64,000 nt of DNA from CAXBDP01 sp963974465 (lineage in GTDB: Bacteria > Bacteroidota > Bacteroidia > Cytophagales > Cyclobacteriaceae): assembly GCA_049340005.1 (NCBI GenBank), contig JBMPIY010000009.1; one strand, 5' to 3'. Shown here one piece after another: positions 29,352 through 37,647 of this stretch (position 1 is the first letter of the stretch; every line of letters begins with the position of its first letter). The notes below the pieces were generated by a model. It did not search any database. It was not told the origin of the DNA and saw nothing but the letters and a program-made list of their open reading frames with translations. A program made the translations under genes and the position numbers.

Positions 29352-29513
29352 ATGCAGGAAAAGAAAAAGGAATGTCCTAATTGTGCGATGCAAATAGATT
29401 CGAAAGCAAGACTTTGTCCCATTTGTGAATATGAATTTCCAAAGCAATCAGTTTGGATACAGGTAGTTGCTGTAATATTGATAATTGCTTTTTTACTCGT
29501 TTATATTTTATGA
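29352..29513 (+). CDS. Small zinc-ribbon membrane protein
   Basis: A 53-residue protein starting at ATG 29352 and ending TGA 29511-29513. It begins MQEKKKECPNC and has two CxxC pairs (Cys8/Cys11 and Cys22/Cys25), a zinc-ribbon. Residues 34-53 form one hydrophobic helix ending LLVYIL. This arrangement resembles the small 'zinc ribbon plus transmembrane' proteins common in Bacteroidota. A GGAAA-like stretch precedes the start. It is convergent with the Fic gene, and the hairpin behind it serves the Fic transcript. Confidence 0.75.
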   Translation: MQEKKKECPNCAMQIDSKARLCPICEYEFPKQSVWIQVVAVILIIAFLLVYIL

Positions 29514-29517
29514 AAAA

Positions 29518-29548
29518 AGGCAATCTGAATACAAAACTCAGATTGCCT
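29518..29548 (-). terminator. Strong intrinsic terminator of the Fic gene
   Basis: AGGCAATCTGA pairs perfectly with TCAGATTGCCT across a 9-base loop. Read on the minus strand the stem is followed by TTTTTTC. It lies immediately after the Fic stop codon and separates it from the small zinc-ribbon gene. Confidence 0.88.
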
Positions 29549-29552
29549 AAAA

Positions 29553-30629
29553 TTATCCTCCCGCCAATTCCAAATGCCTTTGCAGTGAGCTGGTAACTGC
29601 ATCTATCACCAAATTATAGAAAGGCTCTGGATTGTTATTTACCTGCACATTTTCCAAGGCTTTATAGTATGTCATTCTAGAATCAAAATCGCCTTTCAAA
29701 TTAGCAATGGTAAATCCATTTTTAAGCAAAAGCATATTCATTACCAAGCGAGATGTTCTACCATTTCCATCTACAAAGGGATGGATTGAAACCAAACGCT
29801 CGTGCATTTCAGCGGCTAACAACACGGGATGCAGAATGTGCTTTTGCTGCTGAAAATGAAAGAAATAATCTTCCATAAGCTTTTCGAGCATGTAGGGTTG
29901 CGGCGGAACATGTTCACTACCAGAAATCCTCACAGGCACATTACGAAATTTACCAGCATTTTCTCTGTCAATCCCCTTCAGTACGAGAAAGTGAATTTCC
30001 ATTAAGCTTCTTTTGCTAAAGGGCTCCTTTTTGAAAGACAACTCATCGATAAACTGAATAGCATCATTATGATTGACTGCCTCCAAATGCTCGCGCATAG
30101 ATTTACCGGCAATTGTCAAACCTTCGTTTATAACCAAATGAGTTTCTTGCAATGTCATGGTATTGCCTTCAATCCGATTGCTCTCATATGTATATTCCAC
30201 ATTGAAATACTCCTTCATTTTGCTGATTTGCGTTGCATTCAAAGGTTTTGCATCCTTCCAGCGAAGCTTCAATTCATCCAAAATTTGAAGTTTATCTTCA
30301 ATTGTAGATGAAATTTTGGGCAATATGAGTGCATTCTCACTTAATAGATATTCAGCTCTTGACTCGGCCAAGGCTAGTATTTCACTAGCATCTGGTTCGT
30401 ATTTTACCAAATTTACTATTCGCTCTTCAAGCCACTTTTTGCGCAGTGCCTCAAAATCAATTTCTAGTCCTAGACTTAATGATTTGATATTGGCTTCGGT
30501 AGGCATTCTATTTCCCTTCTCAAACTTTGAAATCAGAGCAGCATCTATCCGACTGATCGCAGACAGCTCTCTTATCACTAAGCCTTTTGCTAGACGAAGT
30601 TCTTCCAAGAAGTTTCCAAGGGTTTTCAT
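29553..30629 (-). CDS. HTH-Fic family protein (AMPylator-type)
   Basis: A 358-residue protein fusing an N-terminal XRE-type helix-turn-helix (residues about 1-60, LEELRLAKGLVIRELSAI then ALISKFEKGNR) to a Fic domain. The Fic active motif is HPFVDGNGRTSR with catalytic His283. An inhibitory-helix motif SxxxEG (Ser150, Glu154-Gly155) lies upstream in sequence, typical of self-inhibited Fic enzymes. It should transfer AMP (or another nucleotide moiety) to a target protein, and the HTH suggests it also binds DNA, perhaps its own promoter. The gene is alone, with its own terminator and no adjacent classical antitoxin. Confidence 0.93.
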   Translation of the reverse strand: MKTLGNFLEELRLAKGLVIRELSAISRIDAALISKFEKGNRMPTEANIKSLSLGLEIDFEALRKKWLEERIVNLVKYEPDASEILALAESRAEYLLSENALILPKISSTIEDKLQILDELKLRWKDAKPLNATQISKMKEYFNVEYTYESNRIEGNTMTLQETHLVINEGLTIAGKSMREHLEAVNHNDAIQFIDELSFKKEPFSKRSLMEIHFLVLKGIDRENAGKFRNVPVRISGSEHVPPQPYMLEKLMEDYFFHFQQQKHILHPVLLAAEMHERLVSIHPFVDGNGRTSRLVMNMLLLKNGFTIANLKGDFDSRMTYYKALENVQVNNNPEPFYNLVIDAVTSSLQRHLELAGG

Positions 30630-30723
30630 TATTTAATTGACTTTTTATTTGTTGACAAATTTAGTCAAAATTTCAGGTAAAAAAAATCATTAAGAAATCA
30701 TTTTCATTTTCTACATTTGAACA

Positions 30724-31029
30724 TTGAAAATTTTCGCCATCATATGGTCTGTTTTCCTATTCTCGCTTGCTGCATATCCTTGTTGTGAGGAGCATGCCTG
30801 TAACGAAACGGAAACCGGTATAGAAATTCCGGTAAAAGAGCAACTCCCAATCAATAGCCCTTGCTCTCCAATGCATAACTGCCATACGAGTATTGGATTT
30901 ATATTTAACAATTCTCTCTCAGGAATTGAATCTAATTTTACCGAACTTTCATCGACCATTACCCCGAAAATTCCAACACTTAAAACCTCCACTTTTTTAA
31001 AGACGATTTGGCAACCGCCACAGTACTAA
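30724..31029 (+). CDS. Secreted Cys/His-rich small protein (DUF6660-like)
   Basis: A 101-residue protein with a TTG start and a signal peptide (MKIFAIIWSVFLFSLAAYP), then a Cys/His-rich stretch (CCEEHAC, CSPMHNCHT). It resembles a Bacteroidota-specific family (DUF6660) found beside TonB receptors and metal-resistance genes. It could bind a thiophilic metal in the periplasm. A TonB receptor begins 63 bases downstream in the same direction. The role is inferred from composition and context. Confidence 0.68.
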   Translation: MKIFAIIWSVFLFSLAAYPCCEEHACNETETGIEIPVKEQLPINSPCSPMHNCHTSIGFIFNNSLSGIESNFTELSSTITPKIPTLKTSTFLKTIWQPPQY

Positions 31030-31092
31030 GAATTGCTCTATAATCTCAACTGAGATTCATTCAATTTTTGTATTACCAAAATCTTCTTTTAA

Positions 31093-33258
31093 ATGAAATT
31101 CATACGAATATTCACAATTTGCTTATTGCTATTTTCAAATAGCTATGCGCAAAATAATTTAGAAATAACTGTTAATGATGCTGACAGTGGTGAAGCACTT
31201 ATTGGTGCTTCTGTATTTATCAAAAGCTTAAATATGGGAGGAAGCACCAATCCTAATGGCTACCTCAAACTTGAAAATCTTCCAGACGGTGATCTTTCCA
31301 TCAGCATAAATTACGTCGGCTACGAAAGCCAAACCGTAAATGTGAACCTTCCAAGCCAAAAAGCCATCGTAGTACTGATGGAGCATGACCATGAAGAAAT
31401 GGAAGAGGTCGTGATATCTTCAACAAGAAGTTCAAGAACCATCCAAAATATTCCAAGCCGTGTGGAATTTATTGGTGGAGAGGAACTTCAAGAAAAGGTA
31501 AATATGAAGCCTGGGGATATTAGAATGGTACTTAATGAAAGTACTGGTATCAATACCCAAATTACATCTGCAATCTCTGGCAATGCAAGTATCCGAATAC
31601 AAGGATTAGATGGCCGCTACACCCAAATATTGAAGGATGGGCTGCCCTTATTCTCAGGAGCTGCAGCTGGTTTAGGATTGTTACAAATACCGCCATTGGA
31701 CTTGAAACAAGTTGAAGTAATCAAAGGATCCTCCTCAACACTATATGGCGGAGGTGCAATTGCCGGAATGGTAAACCTTATTTCAAGAACGCCGGAAGAT
31801 GAGGCTACATTGGAGTTACTCCTCAACGGGACTAGTGGAGGCGGATTAGATGCCAGTGTTTTTTATGGCAAAATGGGAGAAAAAATAGGCCTCACAACGT
31901 ATGCTTCTTATAATCAAAATAAGGCTTATGATCCATCAGATGTCGGGTTATCTGCAATACCTGAATTCCAAAGATTCACTTTGAATCCACGGTTATTTTA
32001 TAAGCCTTCCCAAAGTACCAAGTTGAACTTTGGTATCAACAGCAGCATAGAGGAAAGAATTGGTGGTGAAATGGCTTATCTGGATGACAGAAAAAATAAT
32101 ACTGGCTATTTCGAGTCAAATAATTCTACCCGACTTAGCTCACAATTTGGACTCACTCACAGCTTTAGTAATAATCAACAGTTAGAAATAAAAAATAGTC
32201 TGAATCATTTCGATCGCGAATTATCCACTCCAGGATATGTATTTGATGGGACACAATTTTCAACTTTCTCTGAAGTAAATTACTCAATAGAGCAAAGTGA
32301 ATCAGAATGGATTGCTGGCGTTAATTTATGGACTGAAAAATTCACTCAGGAGCCATTCTCTAATCAGCAAATAAAAGATTATGCCTTCAATACATTTGGC
32401 ATATTTGGGCAAAATGTTTGGGAAACTTCTGATTTACTAACCATCGAAACGGGTCTTAGGGCTGATTATGTGACGGATTACGGCTGGCTATTATTACCAA
32501 GATTCTCTGCACTATTCAAAGTGCATCCGAAGGTCAATTCCAGAATTGGTGGCGGCTTGGGTTATAAAGCTCCAACGATTTTCACAGAGGACACCGAAAG
32601 ACGCCAATATCGTGACATCCTCCCGCTCAATTCCAACATCAATAAACTAGAGCGTAGCTATGGAGCAAATTGGGATATAAATTATACCACACTAATCGGC
32701 ACCAAATTGACATTAAATCTGAATCAGCTTTTCTATTACACTTATTTAAGTGACCCTTTGATGTTAAAAGCAATTGACAATTCTACATTTCAATTACAAA
32801 ATATCGATGGCTTCATTAGTACCAAAGGGCTAGAAACGAATATGAAATTTGGCTATGATGATTTGAAATTATTTCTTGGTTACACATTTACAGATACAAA
32901 ACTGACGGAAAATGATATTACAAGTGAAAATCCTCTAACGCCAAAGCATCGCATCAATTCGGTACTGATGTATGAAAAACACGATGATATACGAATTGGT
33001 TTGGAAGGATACTACTATAGTACACAGCAACTTGGAGATGGAACAAGCGGGAGGGATTATTGGCTAATGGGCTTTATGGTTGAAAAAATGTGGGAAGGAT
33101 TTTCTGTATTCATCAACTTCGAAAACATCCTAGATGCACGTCAAACTCGCTTCGACACAATTTACACAGGCTCAATTAGCAATCCTCAGTTTAGAGACAT
33201 ATATGCCCCACTCGAAGGCTTTGTAGTGAATGGTGGATTCAAAATCAAACTGCATTAA
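31093..33258 (+). CDS. TonB-dependent receptor, probably metal-related
   Basis: A 721-residue outer-membrane receptor. Signal peptide (ends NSYAQ), a carboxypeptidase-regulatory-like domain (about 24-95), plug motifs (IPSRVEFIGGEELQEK; SIRIQGLDGRYTQILKDGLPLFSG; VEVIKGSSSTLYGGGAIAG) and a barrel ending in VNGGFKIKLH. A HDHEEMEE stretch near residue 100 is a possible metal-contact site. There is no STN domain, unlike the receptor at 24-27 kb. It follows a Cys/His-rich secreted protein and precedes convergent DUF6702 and then HupE genes, so a metal-chelate ligand is the guess. The ligand is unknown. Confidence 0.92.
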   Translation: MKFIRIFTICLLLFSNSYAQNNLEITVNDADSGEALIGASVFIKSLNMGGSTNPNGYLKLENLPDGDLSISINYVGYESQTVNVNLPSQKAIVVLMEHDHEEMEEVVISSTRSSRTIQNIPSRVEFIGGEELQEKVNMKPGDIRMVLNESTGINTQITSAISGNASIRIQGLDGRYTQILKDGLPLFSGAAAGLGLLQIPPLDLKQVEVIKGSSSTLYGGGAIAGMVNLISRTPEDEATLELLLNGTSGGGLDASVFYGKMGEKIGLTTYASYNQNKAYDPSDVGLSAIPEFQRFTLNPRLFYKPSQSTKLNFGINSSIEERIGGEMAYLDDRKNNTGYFESNNSTRLSSQFGLTHSFSNNQQLEIKNSLNHFDRELSTPGYVFDGTQFSTFSEVNYSIEQSESEWIAGVNLWTEKFTQEPFSNQQIKDYAFNTFGIFGQNVWETSDLLTIETGLRADYVTDYGWLLLPRFSALFKVHPKVNSRIGGGLGYKAPTIFTEDTERRQYRDILPLNSNINKLERSYGANWDINYTTLIGTKLTLNLNQLFYYTYLSDPLMLKAIDNSTFQLQNIDGFISTKGLETNMKFGYDDLKLFLGYTFTDTKLTENDITSENPLTPKHRINSVLMYEKHDDIRIGLEGYYYSTQQLGDGTSGRDYWLMGFMVEKMWEGFSVFINFENILDARQTRFDTIYTGSISNPQFRDIYAPLEGFVVNGGFKIKLH

Positions 33259-33262
33259 AATA

Positions 33263-33298
33263 AAAAGGCAGCTCAAATTGATATTAGGGCTGCCTTTT
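33263..33298. terminator. Bidirectional terminator
   Basis: AAAAGGCAGC and GCTGCCTTTT form a 10-bp stem around a 16-base loop between convergent genes. The outer A/T runs give each strand a T-rich tail. Confidence 0.82.
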
Positions 33299-33324
33299 CC
33301 TAAACAATTATTCTACTGATTTTA

Positions 33325-33813
33325 TCAATTATTAATTTTAAACTCTGCTTCTGTATTAAATGCCTTCAAAGGGAAGGTTTTTTTTCTTTTTCCAATTGAA
33401 ACCGTCACAATATTCGTCTGATCCTCAAAAAGCTCCATTAGATAAGTAGCTTCTACTTTTATAATATTTGGAGTTTTGGTCACGCCTTTCAATTGATATT
33501 CATAAATCAATGCGTCAAAATTTTTCCCTTTTTTGATAAATACATAATCATTTTTTAATGCACCATCAATTTGAATTTTCAAATTATGCCAAATGTATTC
33601 ATCAACATACTTCTGAATATTAGGATTATTACCATCTTTCACAATGTCAATCCCGTGTGCAATCATCAGTATCTCTTGGATATCTGTTTCGAATATTTGT
33701 ACTTTCACACTTAAGAAATTCTTACCCTCGTCGTATTGCATCAGTGTATTAGACAGATAAAGAGGATGAGTGCCACTTAAGAGTAGGGAAAAGTATAGGA
33801 TAAAATTCAACAT
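33325..33813 (-). CDS. DUF6702-like exported protein
   Basis: A 162-residue protein with an N-terminal signal peptide and the HPLYLSNTLMQYDEG opening, followed by VKVQIFETDIQEIL. These are hallmarks of a Bacteroidota family (DUF6702) of unknown function. It is divergent from the HupE/UreJ gene (115 bases), a pairing that suggests a link to metal handling. No catalytic residues are visible. Confidence 0.75.
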   Translation of the reverse strand: MLNFILYFSLLLSGTHPLYLSNTLMQYDEGKNFLSVKVQIFETDIQEILMIAHGIDIVKDGNNPNIQKYVDEYIWHNLKIQIDGALKNDYVFIKKGKNFDALIYEYQLKGVTKTPNIIKVEATYLMELFEDQTNIVTVSIGKRKKTFPLKAFNTEAEFKINN

Positions 33814-33928
33814 ATAAATTCAAAATTGAGGATATACAAATTAATCAAACAACCGCTAAAATAATTAACTGAAAAACTATTAATGATTACGGTCTTTAAA
33901 GGATAAATTTACTCAAAAAAAAACTTCT

Positions 33929-34510
33929 ATGGATCAATTTACACTGTTTTTAAAACTAGGATTTGAACATATAGCCGACGTAAAGGGTTATGACCATATC
34001 CTTTTTATAGTAGCACTTTGCGCTATTTATACTATAAAGGATTGGAAAGGTATCCTTTGGATGGTCACTGCTTTTACTTTAGGTCATAGCGTCACTCTAG
34101 TTTTAGCCACCTTCGAGTTGATTTACATGAAACAGGAGATTGTAGAAATGTTAATTCCAATTACCATTTTTCTTACCTGCGTATTCAATATTGTAATCCA
34201 TAGACCTGACTCCAATTTTAGAAACACGGCCAAAATCAAATATGGCACTGCAGCTGTTTTTGGATTGATTCACGGATTAGGTTTTTCGAGCTACCTGCGA
34301 AGCATATTGGCCATGCAAGATTCAGTAATTCTTGAACTTTTTGCTTTCAATGTCGGCCTCGAATTAGGTCAAATATTAATAGTATTTATAACACTTGGTT
34401 TGGCTTTCATCACAGTTGATTTATTCAAAGCAAAAAAGAGAGAATGGAATTTGGTGCTTTCTGGCGCAGCTGCTGGAGTATCATTCTTAATGATTTTTGG
34501 CTTAATTTAA
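33929..34510 (+). CDS. HupE/UreJ family membrane protein
   Basis: A 193-residue protein with six hydrophobic segments. Family landmarks are the opening GFEHIADVKGYDHILFIVAL, the His-containing FTLGHSVTLVLA and the helix FGLIHGLGFSSYL, plus ELFAFNVGLELGQI. HupE/UreJ proteins are secondary transporters or permeases linked to nickel or cobalt in hydrogenase and urease loci. No such enzymes are seen here, so the metal is inferred. DUF3817 follows after 12 bases. Confidence 0.9.
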   Translation: MDQFTLFLKLGFEHIADVKGYDHILFIVALCAIYTIKDWKGILWMVTAFTLGHSVTLVLATFELIYMKQEIVEMLIPITIFLTCVFNIVIHRPDSNFRNTAKIKYGTAAVFGLIHGLGFSSYLRSILAMQDSVILELFAFNVGLELGQILIVFITLGLAFITVDLFKAKKREWNLVLSGAAAGVSFLMIFGLI

Positions 34511-34522
34511 ATCAAATACTAA

Positions 34523-34831
34523 ATGACACAAGAGAAAGCAATCCGATATCTAAGAATTACTGCAATACTAGAAGGCATCTCATACCTAGCTTTGTTTTTA
34601 ATCACAATGCCCCTTAAATACCTTGCTGAGGTTACTTTACCAAATTACATAGTTGGCATTGCGCACGGCTACCTCTTCTTGACTTATTGTGTACTTACTG
34701 TTATCTGCTGGAGAAAATTCATGTGGAAGTTCCCAGATTTCTTGAAATTATTTATTGCCTCCTTATTGCCCTTCGGCACATTTTATATGGATAGTAAATT
34801 TTTAAAGCATGAAGAAGCAGCCTTAAAATAA
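34523..34831 (+). CDS. DUF3817 membrane protein
   Basis: A 102-residue protein with three hydrophobic segments and the family opening AIRYLRITAILEGISYLALFLITMPLKY, including the GISYL motif. Members of DUF3817 are small membrane proteins of unknown role. It lies 12 bases after HupE and 7 before PhzF, so it is co-transcribed. Confidence 0.85.
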   Translation: MTQEKAIRYLRITAILEGISYLALFLITMPLKYLAEVTLPNYIVGIAHGYLFLTYCVLTVICWRKFMWKFPDFLKLFIASLLPFGTFYMDSKFLKHEEAALK

Positions 34832-34838
34832 GCGAATT

Positions 34839-35633
34839 ATGGAAGCTGATATACAATTAATTAGTGTCTTTGGTAAAGAGCAACATAACTTATTAGGTAA
34901 TGTCTCGGCAGTTGTTTGGCTTGAACATGAAATCACAGCTAGTAAAATGCAGCAAATTGCCTCAGACTTAAACCAGCCTGCGACCACATTTTTGTGCGAA
35001 CATAATGATGAAATAAAAGTGAAATGGTTTGCTCCAGATGCCGAAATTGGACTCTGTGGTCATGGCTCATTAGCTGCAATTGCTTTTTTATCAAATAGAA
35101 ATAACACCACTACTGCAATCACTTTGAATTATGCGGGAGGTGAAATTAGCGGAGCAGCAATAGATGAAAATCATTGCCAAATTCAGATCAACGCCATCCC
35201 AACTCTTGAAGAAAAATCAATTCCAGCAATACTTACCAAAGGTCTAGGTGTACCAATTATCGGTTATTTCAAAACCTCTAATAAAGATATAGTCCTTTTA
35301 GAAAGCGAAGAAGATGTGAAAAATATGAAACCAAATTTTGCATTACTCAGACAATCAGAAGTATTTGGATATGCTGTAACTGCTGCTGCTAAAAAGGTTG
35401 ATTTTGTGAGTCGAACTTTGGTGCCGCATGTTCAACAATTGGAAGATCACGCTACAGGTTCTTCACATGCTGCCTTAGTTCCTTTTTGGGCGAATAAATT
35501 AAACAAGCAAAAGCTCGTCGCAATACAGCATAGTCCTAGAGGTGGTTATTTTGATTGCGAAATCCAGAATGATGATATTGTGACTCTAGAAGGTGAATTC
35601 AGAACGATTTTCAAAGGAAAATTAACTCTCTAA
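34839..35633 (+). CDS. PhzF family isomerase
   Basis: A 264-residue PhzF-fold protein (diaminopimelate-epimerase-like). The duplicated-fold signatures are CGHGSLAAI (in LCGHGSLAA, residues about 74-82) and the second-domain ATGSSHAAL. Such enzymes isomerise or epimerise small acids, and most are of unknown substrate; there are no phenazine genes here, so phenazine synthesis is not implied. It ends the HupE-DUF3817-PhzF run. Confidence 0.9.
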   Translation: MEADIQLISVFGKEQHNLLGNVSAVVWLEHEITASKMQQIASDLNQPATTFLCEHNDEIKVKWFAPDAEIGLCGHGSLAAIAFLSNRNNTTTAITLNYAGGEISGAAIDENHCQIQINAIPTLEEKSIPAILTKGLGVPIIGYFKTSNKDIVLLESEEDVKNMKPNFALLRQSEVFGYAVTAAAKKVDFVSRTLVPHVQQLEDHATGSSHAALVPFWANKLNKQKLVAIQHSPRGGYFDCEIQNDDIVTLEGEFRTIFKGKLTL

Positions 35634-35767
35634 TTCTATTACAAGTCTTGTAAAATATTCCTTGGTAAACTTCCCTCCCGCTTTTTACAACGTTTCTTCG
35701 TAATCAAAACCTCATCTACAAAAAAATATTTTCCATTTAGTTGAACTATTGGGTTTAATTCATCGTA

Positions 35768-35821
35768 ATATTGCAATATAATAAATGAGTAAGTAATTTT
35801 GAGCTTTTAGAGCAATTACTT
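35768..35821 (+). promoter_or_regulatory. Palindromes upstream of arsM (possible operator)
   Basis: ATATTGCAATAT (35768-35779) is a perfect 12-base palindrome, and AAGTAATT (35791-35798) pairs exactly with AATTACTT (35814-35821) across 15 bases. Both lie 50-100 bases upstream of the ArsM start, where an ArsR/SmtB-like repressor might bind. No arsR gene is in the window. Confidence 0.35.
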
Positions 35822-35868
35822 GCTATTCTTTAATCAAAACACTTATTTCAATTAAAGCCAATAAAATC

Positions 35869-36756
35869 ATGTCAAACGAAGAAAAATTAAAACAAATTGT
35901 TCGCGAAAAATATAGCGAAATAGCTTTACAAAATAAAGACTTGAATGCCGCCTCATGCTGTGGGGCGGGAGGATTCTCCAACGAAGTTTACAACATTATG
36001 ACAGACGACTACACCGACCTCAAAGGCTATCAAGCCGATGCGGATTTAGGTTTAGGCTGTGGATTACCTACTCAGTTTGCGCTAATACAAGAAGGCGACA
36101 CTGTTATAGACTTAGGTTCAGGAGCTGGAAATGACGCATTTATTGCAAGACATGAAACAGGTGAAAAAGGCAAAGTAATTGGCATCGACTTCACAGAAGC
36201 GATGATAAACAAAGCAAGAATCAATGCTGACAAATTGGGCTACAACAATGTAGAGTTCCGTTTTGGGGATATCGAAAATATGCCAGTGGCTGACAATACA
36301 GCTGATGTAATTGTGAGTAATTGTGTACTCAACTTAGTGCCTAACAAGAAAGCTGTAATCGCTGATATATTTAGAACCTTGAAACCTGGTGGTCACTTTA
36401 GTATTTCAGACATCGTACTTGTTGGGGATTTGCCAGATGCGCTTAGACATGATGCAGAAATGTACGCTGGCTGTGTTTCAGGTGCTATTCAAAAAGATGA
36501 ATACTTAAACTTTATTGAGAAGCAAGGCTTCAAAAACATCACGATCCAAAAAGAAAAGCCGATTGTCATTCCAAATGATATTTTGAGCAAATATTTGAGC
36601 GAAAGTGAAATAAAAGAATTTAATTCGGGTGCTACTGGTATCTTTAGCATTACAGTATTTGCTGCTAAACCAGGAGCAAAACAAAAAATAAACTTAAGTC
36701 AACTTTCAGCTTCTCAAACTGCACAGACTTGTGCACCAGGTTCGGGTTGCTGCTAG
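35869..36756 (+). CDS. arsM: Arsenite methyltransferase
   Basis: A 295-residue SAM methyltransferase. SAM motif I is DLGSGAGNDA (from Asp81). The arsenite-binding Cys set is visible: Cys30/Cys31 (ASCCGAGGF), Cys64 (GLGCGL), Cys152 (SNCVLNL) and Cys202 (AGCVSGA); the tail ends GSGCC. It methylates trivalent arsenic for volatilisation or detoxification. No arsR, arsB or arsC gene is adjacent. A GCGGGAGG octamer lies inside the Cys-rich opening (35965). The esterase gene follows after 15 bases. Confidence 0.93.
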   Translation: MSNEEKLKQIVREKYSEIALQNKDLNAASCCGAGGFSNEVYNIMTDDYTDLKGYQADADLGLGCGLPTQFALIQEGDTVIDLGSGAGNDAFIARHETGEKGKVIGIDFTEAMINKARINADKLGYNNVEFRFGDIENMPVADNTADVIVSNCVLNLVPNKKAVIADIFRTLKPGGHFSISDIVLVGDLPDALRHDAEMYAGCVSGAIQKDEYLNFIEKQGFKNITIQKEKPIVIPNDILSKYLSESEIKEFNSGATGIFSITVFAAKPGAKQKINLSQLSASQTAQTCAPGSGCC

Positions 36757-36771
36757 CAAACCAAACTACAA

Positions 36772-37560
36772 ATGATTAAATCAAAACTAGCTCTATCAGT
36801 ACTTTTCATTGTATTGATAGGGCTTTTTGCTTTTTTGAGCCGTGAGAAAAGCTCCACCATTTTCCTGATAGGTGACTCTACCATGGCGGATTATGAAAAT
36901 TATGGCGAAGACTATATGAAAACCCGCTATCCTATGACTGGATGGGGGCAAGTATTTCAGGAATTTGTAAGTCCGCAAAACATAGTAGGCGTTCGGCTCC
37001 TATCTCATCTTGATTCGGTGAAAGTAGATAATAGAGCAAGAGGCGGGAGGAGCACGAGAACCTTTTTTGAAGAAGGCCGCTGGTCGGCAGTGTATCAAGA
37101 ATTGAAAGAAGGAGATTTCGTATTGATGCAATTTGGCCATAATGATGCATCTGAAAAAAACCCTGAAAGATATGTGAATACAGAAGGCTACAAGGAATAT
37201 TTGCGGCTATTTGTGAATCAAAGTCGTGAGAAAAGTGCCACTCCAATCATAATAACGCCAGTGAGTAGAAATTACCCATGGAAAGATGATAAACTTGGAA
37301 ATGTACATGGCGAATACTACACAGCGGCAATAGAAGTAGCCAATGAATTGAATGTATATTTAGTTGATTTGACTCAACTTTCCATGCAACATTTTACGGC
37401 TAAAGGCCGAGAATATGTAACGAATAATTACTTTATGAATTTTGAAGCTGGATTGTATGAAGCCTATCCCGAAGGCAGTAATGACAATACACATTTCCAA
37501 CCAGAGGGAGCCAAAGTAGTTGCCGAATTGGTTTATAACTCATTGAAAACCTTGCGTTAA
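36772..37560 (+). CDS. SGNH/GDSL esterase, rhamnogalacturonan-acetylesterase-like
   Basis: A 262-residue exported or anchored SGNH hydrolase (N-terminal hydrophobic segment about 6-20). Block I is IGDSTMADY (nucleophile Ser in GDST), block II is GRSTRTFF, block III is FGHNDASEK, and block V is the HFQPEGA His. The arrangement matches CE12-type rhamnogalacturonan acetylesterases, which remove acetyl groups from pectic polysaccharides. No other pectin genes are present. It starts 15 bases after arsM. Confidence 0.9.
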   Translation: MIKSKLALSVLFIVLIGLFAFLSREKSSTIFLIGDSTMADYENYGEDYMKTRYPMTGWGQVFQEFVSPQNIVGVRLLSHLDSVKVDNRARGGRSTRTFFEEGRWSAVYQELKEGDFVLMQFGHNDASEKNPERYVNTEGYKEYLRLFVNQSREKSATPIIITPVSRNYPWKDDKLGNVHGEYYTAAIEVANELNVYLVDLTQLSMQHFTAKGREYVTNNYFMNFEAGLYEAYPEGSNDNTHFQPEGAKVVAELVYNSLKTLR

Positions 37561-37647
37561 TCCTAATTTATCTTCTTACTTTTTTTTGTATTTTTTCAGC
37601 TATTTTCTTAAAATAGCAAATGATAAAAATGTCAGTTTCTATTTAAA

